Source: Roseateles sp. (GTDB lineage: Bacteria; Pseudomonadota; Gammaproteobacteria; Burkholderiales; Burkholderiaceae_C). Taken from it: DNA of 64,000 nucleotides. The notes below the pieces were generated by a model. It was not told where the DNA came from. It did no database searches and worked only from the letters and a program-made list of their open reading frames with translations. The stretch covers positions 1-64,000 of the forward strand of contig NZ_JAFAGT010000060.1 of assembly GCF_019237615.1 (NCBI RefSeq), in the 5' to 3' direction. A program made the translations under genes and the position numbers. Below are positions 34,992-44,514 of the stretch, piece by piece. How positions within the stretch are numbered: the stretch's first letter is position 1; every line of letters starts with the position of its first letter.

Positions 34992-35686
34992 GGCGGCTTG
35001 CTCCGTTCCGGTGGTGTGGTCCCGACCGCTTGCAGCCAGGTCTTCTGCAGCGCGGCTTGCAGCCAGGCGCCGAAGTCGAAGTCGGTCTCGGCGCCGGAAC
35101 CTTTCACCTCGGCGGCCGCAAGCGCGTCGGCCAGGCTGGCGCCATCGAGCAGGCAGCGCATGAAGACCGCCTCGGCCGCCGGCAGGGCCTGCCACTGCCC
35201 ACGCCAGCCCTGGCGCCAGACCAGCACCGGGCCGCCCGCCTGCGCCAGCATCGCGACGCCGGGGCGCAGACGCAGCCACAGCGCTTCGGGCGGCGTATCG
35301 CCGAGCAGCTGGAGCGAGTCGGCGTCCAGCGCGACATCCCCAGCCCGCTCGGCCTGGTGCAAGGCCCAGTCCAGTCGTGCCAGATCGGGCAGGCCCGAGG
35401 CTTCGCCGGCGCGTTCGACGAGAAAGCCGGCCAGCGCTCCGCCCCATTCCCCGAGGTCGCCGCATTCGGGCGGACGTGCACGCCAGAAGGTCCAGGCCAG
35501 CGCCGCGAACTCGGCCTCGCCGAGGGCGTCGCGCAGCCGGCCGAAGGGCACGGCCAGCGCCCGGTCGGACAGCGCCACCAGGTTGCCGCGGTAGGCGGCC
35601 AGGCCGCGCTGGCCGCCGCTCAGCCCGGCGGGCGGCTCGCCACGGCCCAGCAGTGCATCGAGCAAGGCCTGTTGCCGGGCCTTCAT
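34988..35686 (-). CDS. DUF2063 protein, BufC/HvfC-type partner
   Basis: About 232 residues. The N-terminal DUF2063 helices ([12 protein letters not shown] to [21 protein letters not shown]) and the RxNLV-type stretch match the HvfC/BufC family, the partner of DUF692 oxygenases in making modified copper-binding peptides. It lies between the DUF692 and DoxX genes and overlaps both by four bases. The start is the ATG of MKARQQALL. Confidence 0.87.
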   Translation of the reverse strand: MKARQQALLDALLGRGEPPAGLSGGQRGLAAYRGNLVALSDRALAVPFGRLRDALGEAEFAALAWTFWRARPPECGDLGEWGGALAGFLVERAGEASGLPDLARLDWALHQAERAGDVALDADSLQLLGDTPPEALWLRLRPGVAMLAQAGGPVLVWRQGWRGQWQALPAAEAVFMRCLLDGASLADALAAAEVKGSGAETDFDFGAWLQAALQKTWLQAVGTTPPERSKPP

Positions 35687-36534
35687 GGCTGCACCGCCCT
35701 CGCCCGCTCGGCCTCCGCGAGCAGCACGTGCAGTTCGGGCAAGTCCTGGTCCCATTCGATCAGCGTCGGCGTCGGCCCGAAGCGCGCGATGGCATGCGCG
35801 TGGACGCGCCACACCTCGTCGCGCACGCGGCTGCCGTGGTCGTCGATGACGAGGCCGTCCTCGCGCTCGCAATGCCCGGCCAGGTGCATCTCGCCGACGC
35901 TGCCGGGGCGAATCGCATCGACCCAGCGCATCGCCTCCCGCGCCGCGGCCTCGGGCCCGTGGCCCGCGTTGCGCGCGTTGACGACGAGGTTGTTGACGTC
36001 CAGCAGCAGGCCGCAGCCGCTGCGCCGCGTCAGTTCGTTGAAGAACTCGGGCTCGGCCAGCGTGTCCCCGCCCCAGCCCACGTAGGCACTGATGTTTTCG
36101 ACCAGCATGGGCCGGCCCAGGCGTTGCTGCACCGCGTCCACATGGCGGGCCAGCAGCGCCAGCGACTCGTCGTTGAACGGGATGGGCAGCAGGTCCGCCG
36201 CGTGCAGTCCCGAGCCGACGCGCGCGAAGCAGGCGTGGTCGGACACCCAGGCAGGTTGCACCCGTTCGACGAGGCGGGCCAGGCGCTCCAGGTGCCAGTC
36301 GTCCAGCCCGACCGCGGAGCCCAGGCCCAGGCCCACGCCATGCAGGCTGACCGGGTAGGCCGCGCGACCGGCTTCCAGCACGGCCAGCGCGACGCCGCCG
36401 TCGGCGAAGAAGTTCTCCGAATGGACCTCGATGAAGCCGAGCGCGGGCCGCTGGGCCAGCAGGGCCTCGTAGTGGGGCTGGCGCCAGCCGACGCCCACGC
36501 AGGGCGTGGCCGGCACCCCGGCTTGCGGGTTCAA
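35683..36534 (-). CDS. DUF692 multinuclear iron oxygenase, BufB/HvfB type
   Basis: About 283 residues of an MbnB-like TIM barrel. Iron-ligand type motifs are seen: [47 protein letters not shown] and EMHLAGH. Family members oxidise cysteines of a precursor peptide to copper-binding heterocycles. The TTG of [12 protein letters not shown] is chosen because residues upstream, from an ATG at 36573 inside the precursor gene, look like an out-of-frame read of it. Either start is possible. Confidence 0.88.
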   Translation of the reverse strand: MNPQAGVPATPCVGVGWRQPHYEALLAQRPALGFIEVHSENFFADGGVALAVLEAGRAAYPVSLHGVGLGLGSAVGLDDWHLERLARLVERVQPAWVSDHACFARVGSGLHAADLLPIPFNDESLALLARHVDAVQQRLGRPMLVENISAYVGWGGDTLAEPEFFNELTRRSGCGLLLDVNNLVVNARNAGHGPEAAAREAMRWVDAIRPGSVGEMHLAGHCEREDGLVIDDHGSRVRDEVWRVHAHAIARFGPTPTLIEWDQDLPELHVLLAEAERARAVQP

Positions 36535-36538
36535 GTCG

Positions 36539-36796
36539 TCACTTCTTGGCCGGAGGCTTGGTCGAGCCGCCATCCTTCTCGCAGCTGCCCTTGGCGACGT
36601 ACTTCCACTCGCCGGGGGACTTGTCGGCCTTGGCCAGGCCGGCGCAGGAGTGGGCGCCGGTGGCGCAGTCGTTCTGGCCGGCCTTGGCGATGCCATAGCA
36701 CTTCTCCCTGGCGGCGTCGGCGGCCTGGGCCTGGGCAACGAGGCCCAGGGACAGGGCGGTGGCAAGGGCCGAGGACATGAGGGCTTGGTTCTTCAT
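36539..36796 (-). CDS. DUF2282 bufferin-type precursor peptide (BufA1)
   Basis: An 85-residue precursor with a Sec signal peptide ([18 protein letters not shown]) and a small core with four cysteines: EKCYG, NDCATG, HSCAG and GSCEK. In bufferins two of the central cysteines are converted to thiooxazole-type groups that hold copper, protecting the periplasm from copper stress. It leads the operon with DUF692, DUF2063 and DoxX genes, and is read divergently from an ECF sigma gene. Confidence 0.88.
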   Translation of the reverse strand: MKNQALMSSALATALSLGLVAQAQAADAAREKCYGIAKAGQNDCATGAHSCAGLAKADKSPGEWKYVAKGSCEKDGGSTKPPAKK

Positions 36797-36859
36797 GGAC
36801 AGGTCTCCGAAAGCTGAGGGGTGGTGAACTAAGCGGCCGATGATGCGGCGGCTGCGATG

Positions 36860-36887
36860 AAGTCGCAAGACACGCCCAGTCCTTACA
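36860..36887 (-). promoter_or_regulatory. Candidate ECF-sigma promoter of the bufferin operon
   Basis: On the minus strand TGTAAG, 16 bases, CGACTT. GTAA-type -35 and CGNCTT-type -10 elements are common for ECF factors controlling such operons. It lies about 65 bases before the precursor ATG and directly beside the start of the sigma gene, which might itself be read from the opposite strand nearby. Confidence 0.35.
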
Positions 36888-36899
36888 CTGCGCGCCGCC

Positions 36900-37481
36900 A
36901 TGGCCGCCTCAACCGACTTCTGCCGCCAGATCGAGGCCTTGCGCCCCACCCTGCTGAAATACGCCCGGCTGCAGCTGCGCAATCCGGCCTGGGCCGAGGA
37001 TGCCGTCTCCGAGACGCTGCTCGCCGCGCTCGAGAAGCCGCAGGCCTTTGCGGGCGCCAGCCAGCTCAAGACCTGGCTCATCGGCATCCTCAAGCACAAG
37101 CTCGTCGACCAGATCCGCCGCAACAGCCGCGAACTGTCGACGACGGCCGGTACCGATGACCGCGAGGACCTGGACGAGCTGCTGTTCGCCGCCGACGGGC
37201 ATTGGCGTGAGACCCAGCATGACTGGGGCAACCCGGAGGATGCGCTGCGTCAGCTCGACTTCATGAAGGTACTGGAAGCCTGCGTCGAAAAACTGCCCGG
37301 CCAGCAGGGGCGGCTCTTCATGATGCGCGAATGGCTGGAGCTGGAATCCGACGAGATCTGTAAGGAACTGGCCATCACGCCGACCAACCTCTGGGTCATG
37401 CTGCACCGGGCCCGGCTGCGGCTGCGCGAATGCCTGCAGGCGGGCTGGTTCGACGCGGCATCCCATGGAGAAGCGCCTTGA
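36900..37481 (+). CDS. ECF-type RNA polymerase sigma factor
   Basis: A 193-residue sigma-70 family protein with region 2 ([20 protein letters not shown], then [19 protein letters not shown]) and region 4 ([20 protein letters not shown] to [16 protein letters not shown]). There is a long linker with an acidic stretch between them. It is divergent from the bufferin operon and is followed, with a TTGA overlap, by a zinc-finger anti-sigma, so it probably drives the bufferin genes upon copper or related stress. Confidence 0.9.
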   Translation: MAASTDFCRQIEALRPTLLKYARLQLRNPAWAEDAVSETLLAALEKPQAFAGASQLKTWLIGILKHKLVDQIRRNSRELSTTAGTDDREDLDELLFAADGHWRETQHDWGNPEDALRQLDFMKVLEACVEKLPGQQGRLFMMREWLELESDEICKELAITPTNLWVMLHRARLRLRECLQAGWFDAASHGEAP

Positions 37482-37672
37482 TCAAGCTGAAGATCACCTG
37501 CCGGGCGGCCACGCAGATCATCCTGCAGGCCGAGGACCGCCGCATGCCGCTGGCCGAGCGGCTTTCGCTGCGCCTGCATCACCGCATCTGCAGCAACTGC
37601 CGCCGGTTTGCCCGTCAGGTGCGGCTGATGCGCCTGGCCAGCGCACGCTGGCGGCAGCACCCGGTCGAGTGA
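37478..37672 (+). CDS. Small zinc-finger anti-sigma factor
   Basis: A 64-residue protein from a TTG that overlaps the sigma stop. It carries HHRICSNC, the H-x3-C-x2-C motif of ZAS (zf-HC2) anti-sigma domains. There is no membrane helix, so it would be a soluble anti-sigma whose zinc site may sense metal or oxidation. Its stop is directly adjacent to the end of the convergent pcp gene. Confidence 0.8.
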   Translation: MIKLKITCRAATQIILQAEDRRMPLAERLSLRLHHRICSNCRRFARQVRLMRLASARWRQHPVE

Positions 37673-38326
37673 TCAGCTCGTGGGCGCGCCCTCGTCCGGC
37701 GCGGCCGACGCCGAGGCCTCCTCGCTTTCCAGCGCGATCGCCACGGCCAGCTGGATCGCGGCGATCTGCGCCGCCAGGCCCATGCTGGGCACCGAGGGCT
37801 GGGCGCGCGCTGCCTGCTCAGGCAAGGCCGGCACGTGGATGAAGCCGCTCCTGACCCCGCGGCCTGCCAGCCGATGCTGCAACTCGAAGAAGACCTGGTT
37901 GCAAACGAAGGCGCCGGCCGTGAGCGACAGCCCGGCCGGATGGCCGGCCGCGCGCAACCCGTTGCGTATGGCCTTGACGGGCAGCGTCGAGAAATAGGCC
38001 GCGGGCGCGTCGGGGCGCACCGGCACGTCCTGCGGGCGCTCGCCGGCGTTGTCGGGGATGCGGGCGTCGATCAGGTTGACGGCCACGCGCTCGATCGAGA
38101 TCTCCGTGCGGCCGCTGGCCAGGCCCAGGGCGATGACGAGATCGGGCTTGAATAGGGTCAGCGCCGCCTCGAGCGCCTCGGGCGCGCCACCGAAGCTGGT
38201 GGGCAGGCAGCGCGCGTGCACGGTCGCGCCGGCGATGACGTGCCCCTGCAGCGAGCGCGCCACTTCCCAGGACGGATTGATGGCGTCGCCGCCGAAGGGC
38301 TCGAAGCCGGTGAGCAGGATGTTCAT
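37673..38326 (-). CDS. pcp: Pyroglutamyl-peptidase I
   Basis: A 217-residue cysteine peptidase that removes N-terminal pyroglutamate from peptides. The start MNILLTGFEPFGGDAINPSW, the Glu region IALGLASGRTEISIERVAVN, and the active-site Cys in AGAFVCNQVFF match the family. The catalytic His lies near FIHVPALP. Divergent from the MSHA operon; its promoter region is shared with it. The long open frame upstream is non-coding. Confidence 0.93.
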   Translation of the reverse strand: MNILLTGFEPFGGDAINPSWEVARSLQGHVIAGATVHARCLPTSFGGAPEALEAALTLFKPDLVIALGLASGRTEISIERVAVNLIDARIPDNAGERPQDVPVRPDAPAAYFSTLPVKAIRNGLRAAGHPAGLSLTAGAFVCNQVFFELQHRLAGRGVRSGFIHVPALPEQAARAQPSVPSMGLAAQIAAIQLAVAIALESEEASASAAPDEGAPTS

Positions 38327-38443
38327 GCCGCCATTCTCGCGAATCGGCACGCCGCGCGCCTGCGTCGTTTGCACGGTGTTTCTCCAGGGGAGGCGAGTCA
38401 CGACTGCCCTCCATAATCGCCGGCACTCCCTCTGCGCTTGCCC

Positions 38444-40993
38444 ATGATCGACCCGTCCCAGCCCCTGTCGTGGCCCCACGGCGATGCCGCCCCTTCCGCT
38501 CCCGCCCCTGCCCCCGTCCCGGCGTCGGCGTCGGCGTCGGGCTTCTCCTGGCCCTGCCCACCCTACGCGGCGTATCCCCAGCCCCAGGTGCAACGCGGCC
38601 AGGAGGCCTGCGAGATCCTCGGCCTGAACAACAGCCGAAGCGCCGGCCAGCTGCTGCACCTGGACGTCGCCGAGCGCGTCGTGCAGATCAACGTGCCGCC
38701 GGCGCGCAACGGCATGCCGCTGAAGTTCAGCCAGTTCCGCGCCGTCAAGCTGCAGCGCCCGCTGACGGTGCCGCCGCGCGACGCTGGCGACGCGAACTCG
38801 CCCCTCAGCGTGGACCAGCGCCCGCGCTCGGAGTTCCGCATCGTCTTCAACGGCGGCGACGAGCTCAAGGGCGTGACCATAGGCCACCACCACGACGGTC
38901 TGGGCCTGTTCCTGTTCCCGCCCCTGTCCGGCGATGACGACTCGGTGCGCCGTGTCTTCGTGCCTCGCGAGGTGCTGGCGCATTTCGAGATCGGCGAGCG
39001 CATCGGGGACATGCTGCTCAAGGACGAACTCGTCACCCCAGAGCAACTGAAGGCAGCCGCCGTCGAGCAGACCGGCCTGCGCCGGCGCCGCGTCGGCGAT
39101 ATCCTGGTCGAGCAGCAGGTCGTCACGGCCGAGCAATTGCTGCAAGCCATCGAGCAACAGGCCAAGATGCCCATGGTGCGCATCGGCGAAGCGTTGCTCG
39201 CGCTGGACCTGGTCACGCCCCAGCAGCTGGACCAGGCCCTGATGCAGCAGCGCGAGGACCGCTCCGTGCCACTGGGCGAGTTGCTGGTGCGCAAGGGAGT
39301 CATCAGCCGAGCGCAGCTGCAGTCGGCGCTGGCGCGCAAGATGGGCTACCCGGTCGTCGACGTCGAGAAGTTCGCCATCGAGCCCGACGCGGTCCGCAAG
39401 CTGCCGCATGCGGTGGCCAAGCGCCTTGAGGTGCTGCCGCTGGTGCTGCGCGAGGGCCGCCTCATCGTCGCGATGGAAGACCCGACGCGGCGCGACGCCC
39501 TCGACGAGGTCGAGTTCATCACGCAGCTCAAGGTCGTGCCGACGCTGACCAAGCTGGGCACGCTGCAGTTCGCCATCCCTGCATCCTTCGACCGCTACGG
39601 CGCCGATGCGCTGCCGCGCAGCAACACCGACCCGCTGCCCGACTTCCAGCCTGACTTCGCGCTGGACAGCTCCAACAAGCTCATCGAGAGCCTGGAGCGG
39701 GACAGCAGCGAGCGCGCCACGCGGGAAGAGGAATCGACCATAGAGCAGAGTGACAACTCGCTGGTCCGCCTCATCAACTCGATGATCATCGAGGCGCATG
39801 GCCAGGGCGTGTCCGACATCCACATCGAGACCTACCCGGGCCGCGAGAAGCTCAAGATCCGCTTCCGCCGCGACGGCGTGCTGCAGCATTACCTGGAGCT
39901 GCCTCACACCTACCGTAATGCAATGATCGCGCGCATCAAGATCATGTGCGATCTCGACATCTCCGAGCGCCGCAAGCCGCAGGACGGCAAGATCAACTTC
40001 GGGCGGTTCTCGGCCCAGCACAAGCTGGAGCTGCGCGTCGCGACCATCCCCACCACCAACGGGCTGGAGGACGTCGTCATGCGCCTGCTGGCCAGCAGCA
40101 AGCCAATGCCGCTGGACCGCATCGGCCTGAGCGCGGCCAACCTCGCGGCCCTGCGGGCGGCCGTGGCCCGGCCCTATGGCATGGTGCTTTGCGTGGGTCC
40201 CACCGGCTCGGGCAAGACGACGACGCTGCACTCGGCGCTCAGCCACATCAACACGCCCGAGCGCAAGATCTGGACCGCAGAGGACCCGGTCGAGATCACC
40301 CAGGCCGGCCTGCGCCAGGTGCAGGTGAACCCCAAGATCGACTGGACCTTCGCCAAGGCGCTGCGCTCCTTCCTGCGCGCCGACCCCGATGTCATCATGG
40401 TCGGCGAGATCCGCGACCAGGAGACGGCCGAGATCGCCGTCGAGGCCTCGCTGACCGGCCACCTGGTGCTGTCCACGCTGCACACCAACAGCGCGCCCGA
40501 GACCATCACGCGTCTGCTGGACATGGGCATGGACCCGTTCAACTTCGCCGACTCGCTGCTGGCCGTGCTGGCCCAGCGCCTGGTGCGACGCAGCTGCACG
40601 GCCTGCCAGACGGCCGAGCCCATGACCGAGGTCGAGCTCGGCGAGCTGCTGGACGACTACCTCCACGTCTTCCCGGCCGGCGCACGGCCCGACCGCCTCG
40701 CGCTGACGGCGGAGTGGACCCGGCAGCATGGCCGGGATGGCCGGCTGATGAAGTTCACCAGCCCGGGCTGCCCCGCCTGCGGCAACAGCGGCTACAAGGG
40801 CCGCGCGGGCCTGCACGAGCTGCTGACCGTGTCACGGGACACCCGCCGCATGATCCAGACCGGTGCCCGCGCCGAGGAGCTGCAGCAGACCGCATTGGCC
40901 GAGGGCATGCGCTCGCTGCGCCAGGACGGTATCGTCAAGGTGCTGCAGGGCGTCACCACCATCGCCGAAGTCCACGCCACCAGCAACAGCTAG
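38444..40993 (+). CDS. GspE/PulE-type ATPase with four MshEN-like motifs
   Basis: About 849 residues. After a Pro/Ala-rich start and a unique domain of about 140 residues come four tandem copies of the motif RIGxxLxxxxxxTxxQLxxAxxxQ (about residues 186-300), the c-di-GMP-binding element of MshE, normally present twice. Then an MshEN C-part, and an ATPase domain with GPTGSGKTTTL, EDPVEITQAGL and STLHTNSAPETI. A zinc site (CTACQ and CPACG) follows. It is much longer than the canonical PilB/MshE. It heads the MSHA operon, three bases before mshE. Confidence 0.85.
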   Translation: MIDPSQPLSWPHGDAAPSAPAPAPVPASASASGFSWPCPPYAAYPQPQVQRGQEACEILGLNNSRSAGQLLHLDVAERVVQINVPPARNGMPLKFSQFRAVKLQRPLTVPPRDAGDANSPLSVDQRPRSEFRIVFNGGDELKGVTIGHHHDGLGLFLFPPLSGDDDSVRRVFVPREVLAHFEIGERIGDMLLKDELVTPEQLKAAAVEQTGLRRRRVGDILVEQQVVTAEQLLQAIEQQAKMPMVRIGEALLALDLVTPQQLDQALMQQREDRSVPLGELLVRKGVISRAQLQSALARKMGYPVVDVEKFAIEPDAVRKLPHAVAKRLEVLPLVLREGRLIVAMEDPTRRDALDEVEFITQLKVVPTLTKLGTLQFAIPASFDRYGADALPRSNTDPLPDFQPDFALDSSNKLIESLERDSSERATREEESTIEQSDNSLVRLINSMIIEAHGQGVSDIHIETYPGREKLKIRFRRDGVLQHYLELPHTYRNAMIARIKIMCDLDISERRKPQDGKINFGRFSAQHKLELRVATIPTTNGLEDVVMRLLASSKPMPLDRIGLSAANLAALRAAVARPYGMVLCVGPTGSGKTTTLHSALSHINTPERKIWTAEDPVEITQAGLRQVQVNPKIDWTFAKALRSFLRADPDVIMVGEIRDQETAEIAVEASLTGHLVLSTLHTNSAPETITRLLDMGMDPFNFADSLLAVLAQRLVRRSCTACQTAEPMTEVELGELLDDYLHVFPAGARPDRLALTAEWTRQHGRDGRLMKFTSPGCPACGNSGYKGRAGLHELLTVSRDTRRMIQTGARAEELQQTALAEGMRSLRQDGIVKVLQGVTTIAEVHATSNS

Positions 40994-40995
40994 CC

Positions 40996-42723
40996 ATGAC
41001 CGAAGCCGACGCCGCAGCCGCTCCCCGCCCAAAACTGCGTCTCGGCGACGTCCTCGTCGAGCAGCAGCTCATCTCGGCCGAGCAGCTCGGCCAGGCGCTG
41101 GAGCTGCAGCGCGCCACCGGCAAGAAGCTGGGCCGCCTGCTCATCGAGGCCAACCTCATCTCCGAGGAGGCGCTGGCCCATGTGCTGGCCCGCCAGCTGC
41201 GCGCGCCCTTCGTCAACCTGAAGACCTTCCCGCTCAAGACCGAGCTGGTGCGGCTGCTGCCCGAGACGCCGGCGCGGCGCTTTCGCGCGCTGGTGCTGGA
41301 AGAGCGCGGCGACACCCTGCTCGTCGCCATGGCTGACCCGCTGGACCTGTTCGGCTTCGACGAGCTGGCCAAGATCCTGAAGCGCCGCCTGGCCATGGCC
41401 GTCGTCGCAGACAGCCAGCTCGCTGCCGTCTACGACAAGCATTACCGCCGCAGCGACGAGATCTCGGGGCTGGCCAAGGCGCTGGAGAAGGACATCGGCG
41501 ACGCGGTGGACTTCGGCGCGCTGCAGGCCAGCGTGGGCCAGGAGGGCGCGCCCGTCGTGCGGCTGCTGCAATCGGTGTTCGAGGATGCGACGCGGGCCGG
41601 CGCCTCCGACGTGCACATCGAGCCCCAGGAGGGCGAGCTGCTGATCCGCAACCGGGTCGACGGCATCCTGCAGACGCTCACCCAGGCCGACAAGCGCATC
41701 GCCCCGGCCCTGGCCCAGCGCCTGAAGCTGATGGCCGGCCTGGACATCTCCGAGAAGCGCCTGCCCCAGGACGGCCGCTTCACTCTGCGCCTGTCGGACC
41801 GCACGCTGGACGTGCGCCTGTCCACCATGCCCAGCCAGTACGGCGAATCCGTGGTCATGCGTCTGCTGGGCCAGGGCACGTCCTTGCGCCGCCTGGCCGA
41901 CCTCGGCATGCCCGAGGACATGCTCAGGCGGTTCCGGGACCTGCTGGCGCGCGACGCCGGCATGATCCTGGTCACCGGCCCCACCGGCTCCGGCAAGACC
42001 TCGACGCTCTATGCCGCGCTGGCCGAGCTGGATGCCGAGAAGCTGAAGATCATCACGGCCGAGGATCCCATCGAATACCGCCTGCCCGGTCTGACCCAGG
42101 TGCAGGTCAACGACCGCATCGAGCTGGACTTCGCCAAGGTGCTGCGCGCCGCGCTGCGCCAGGACCCCGACGTCATCCTCGTCGGCGAGATGCGTGACGC
42201 CGAAACGGCCGAGATCGGCCTGCGCGCGGCCATCACGGGCCACCTGCTGCTGTCCACGCTGCACACCAAGGACACCGTGTCCACGCCCTTCCGGCTGCTG
42301 GACATGGGCGCCCCGCCCTTCATTGTGGCCACGTCGCTGCAGGCCGTGCTGGCCCAGCGCCTGCTGCGCGGCGTCTGCAGGCATTGCGCCGAGCCGCACC
42401 TGGCCACGCCGCAGGAGCAGGCCTGGATCCACGAGGTGCAGGCCCTGAACGGGGAGCCGCCCGCCCCGGTGGCCAGCGTCAAGGGCCGCGGCTGCTCCGA
42501 ATGCAACGGCACCGGTACCCAGGGACGGCGTGGCATCTACGAGATGCTGGAAATCGACCCCGACATGGCCCTGGCCATCCAGAAGAGCGATGCCGGCGCC
42601 TTCCTCGCCGCGGCGCGCCGTGCCCTCAAGGGCAAGACGCTGGCCGACCGCAGTCTGGCCCTGGTGCGCGAGGGCCAGACCTCGCTGGCCGAGGCGGTGC
42701 GCATCAGCGTGGATGCCGACTGA
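40996..42723 (+). CDS. mshE: MSHA pilus assembly ATPase MshE
   Basis: A 575-residue secretion ATPase. Two MshEN motifs lie at residues 15-65 (RLGDVLVEQQLISAEQL and KLGRLLIEANLISEEAL), the expected c-di-GMP-binding pair. Then Walker A GPTGSGKTSTLYAAL, ITAEDPIEYRLPGL, and a zinc tetracysteine (CRHC and CSECNG). It powers pilus polymerisation at the inner membrane. Length matches V. cholerae MshE. Confidence 0.93.
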   Translation: MTEADAAAAPRPKLRLGDVLVEQQLISAEQLGQALELQRATGKKLGRLLIEANLISEEALAHVLARQLRAPFVNLKTFPLKTELVRLLPETPARRFRALVLEERGDTLLVAMADPLDLFGFDELAKILKRRLAMAVVADSQLAAVYDKHYRRSDEISGLAKALEKDIGDAVDFGALQASVGQEGAPVVRLLQSVFEDATRAGASDVHIEPQEGELLIRNRVDGILQTLTQADKRIAPALAQRLKLMAGLDISEKRLPQDGRFTLRLSDRTLDVRLSTMPSQYGESVVMRLLGQGTSLRRLADLGMPEDMLRRFRDLLARDAGMILVTGPTGSGKTSTLYAALAELDAEKLKIITAEDPIEYRLPGLTQVQVNDRIELDFAKVLRAALRQDPDVILVGEMRDAETAEIGLRAAITGHLLLSTLHTKDTVSTPFRLLDMGAPPFIVATSLQAVLAQRLLRGVCRHCAEPHLATPQEQAWIHEVQALNGEPPAPVASVKGRGCSECNGTGTQGRRGIYEMLEIDPDMALAIQKSDAGAFLAAARRALKGKTLADRSLALVREGQTSLAEAVRISVDAD

Positions 42724-42730
42724 GCGCCGG

Positions 42731-43963
42731 ATGAGCAACTTCACGTTCAAGGGGCGCAACACCCGCGGCGAGCTGGTGGAAGGCATCGTCGACGCGGCCA
42801 GCAGCGACGCCGTCGCCGCCCAGCTGATGGCCGGCGGCGTCGTGCCCGTCAGCATCGAGGCGACGCCGGAGGCCGTCGGCGTCGCGGGGGGCGGCGGCTG
42901 GCTGCAGGCGCTGCTCGCCAAGCCTGTCACGCAGGAGGACACGCTGGTGCTGACGCGCCAGCTCTACACGCTGCAGAAGGCTGGCGTGCCCATCCTGCGC
43001 TCCCTCGCCGGCCTGGAGGCGTCCACCAGCCATGCCGGCATCGTCAGCCTGCTGCGGGACGTGCATGCCAGCCTGGACCAGGGGCGCGAGCTGGCCACGG
43101 CCTTCGCCCGCCATCCGAACGTGTTCAGCAGTTTCTACGTCGCGATGACCCGCGTCGGCGAGCTGACGGGCCGGCTGACCGAGGTCTTCCTGCGCCTGGC
43201 CCAGCACCTGGAGTTCGAGCTCGACACCCGCGCCCGCATCAAGCAGGCCCTGCGCTACCCGCTGATGGTCGTCGTCGCGATGGGCGTTGCGCTGATCATC
43301 ATCAACCTCGTCGTGCTGCCCAAGTTTGCCGACGTCTTCGCGCACTTCAAGAGCGAGCTGCCGCTGATGACGCGCCTCCTGCTCGGCTTCTCGGGCTGGA
43401 CGGTGAAATGGTGGCCCCTGGTCGCCGCCGGCGGCATCGCGCTGGCACTGGCCTGGCGCAACGGGGTCGCCACCACCGGCGGCCGCTACGCCTGGGATCG
43501 CTTCAAGCTGCGCCTGCCCATCGTCGGAGACATCGTCCTCAAGGCCACGCTGGCCCGCTTCGCGCGCAGCTTCGCGCTGGCCAGCAGTGCGGGCGTGCCC
43601 ATCAGCCAGGCCCTGACCGTCGTCGCCCAGACGGTGGACAACGCCTACATCGGCGCCCGCATCGAGCAGATGCGCGACGGCGTCGAGCGCGGCGAGAGCA
43701 TCTCGCGCTGCGCGACCGCCACTGGCGTCTTCACGCCCATCGTGCTGCAGATGATCGCGGTGGGCGAGGAAACCGGTGAGCTGGACGCGTTGATGACCGA
43801 GATCGCGCAGATGTACGAGCGCGAGACCGACTACGCCGTCAAGGGACTGTCCGCCGCCATCGAGCCCATACTGCTGGTCGTCATCGGCTTGCTGGTGCTG
43901 ATGCTGGCGCTGGGCGTCTTCCTGCCGCTGTGGAACCTCAGCCGGGCCGCCATGGGGCGCTGA
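42731..43963 (+). CDS. mshG: MSHA inner-membrane platform protein MshG
   Basis: A 410-residue GspF/PilC-type platform protein with paired T2SSF domains. The family features VLTRQLYTLQKAGVPILRSL and FARSFALASSAGVPISQAL are plain, as are three long helices (LMVVVAMGVALIIINLVVL, WWPLVAAGGIALALAW and the C-terminal ILLVVIGLLVLMLALGVFLP). It links the ATPase MshE to pilin insertion. Confidence 0.93.
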   Translation: MSNFTFKGRNTRGELVEGIVDAASSDAVAAQLMAGGVVPVSIEATPEAVGVAGGGGWLQALLAKPVTQEDTLVLTRQLYTLQKAGVPILRSLAGLEASTSHAGIVSLLRDVHASLDQGRELATAFARHPNVFSSFYVAMTRVGELTGRLTEVFLRLAQHLEFELDTRARIKQALRYPLMVVVAMGVALIIINLVVLPKFADVFAHFKSELPLMTRLLLGFSGWTVKWWPLVAAGGIALALAWRNGVATTGGRYAWDRFKLRLPIVGDIVLKATLARFARSFALASSAGVPISQALTVVAQTVDNAYIGARIEQMRDGVERGESISRCATATGVFTPIVLQMIAVGEETGELDALMTEIAQMYERETDYAVKGLSAAIEPILLVVIGLLVLMLALGVFLPLWNLSRAAMGR

Positions 43964-44105
43964 CCGCGGCCGTGAAGCCTGCAACGGTTTTCCAGGCGAC
44001 AGGGGGCGTCCACACAATTTGTGCGCTTTTCACTTCTCATTGCTGACCCGTTAGCCGATATTCCCGCCACCCCCGGACCACAGCGCGCCGCGCAGGAAGG
44101 CACCC

Positions 44106-44510
44106 ATGAACAAGTCTCAGCAAGCCGGCTTCACCCTGATCGAGCTGGTGATGGTCATCGTCATCCTCGGCGTGTTGGCGGCCGTCGCGCTGCCCAAGTT
44201 CGTCAGCGTGGATGCCGATGCGCGGGCGGCCGCCCTCAATGGCGTGGCCGGCGCGCTGAGCTCCGGGTCCGCGGTCAACTACGCTTCCCGCAAGGCCAAC
44301 AACACCAAGGGCGTCGCGGTGGCCAACTGCAGCGACGTCGAGAAGACCATGCAAAGCTACAACGGCACGCCTGGCACCGGCCTGCCCAGCAGCAGCTACA
44401 CGATCACCGCGGCCGCCATCACCGCGGACAACACCGTGTCGTGCACTCTGACGCAATCAATCAACGGCAACACGGCGACCACAACCTTCACCGCCACCGG
44501 TATCTCCTGA
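44106..44510 (+). CDS. mshA: Major MSHA-type pilin
   Basis: A 134-residue type IV prepilin with a very short leader [22 protein letters not shown], and one pair of Cys (VANCSDV, TVSCTLT) in the C-terminal domain that would form the pilin disulfide. Size and order after mshG suggest the major subunit. The strong AGGAAGG site and a 142-base gap before it suggest separate, high expression, but no clear promoter was found in that gap. Confidence 0.85.
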   Translation: MNKSQQAGFTLIELVMVIVILGVLAAVALPKFVSVDADARAAALNGVAGALSSGSAVNYASRKANNTKGVAVANCSDVEKTMQSYNGTPGTGLPSSSYTITAAAITADNTVSCTLTQSINGNTATTTFTATGIS

Positions 44511-44514
44511 GCAC

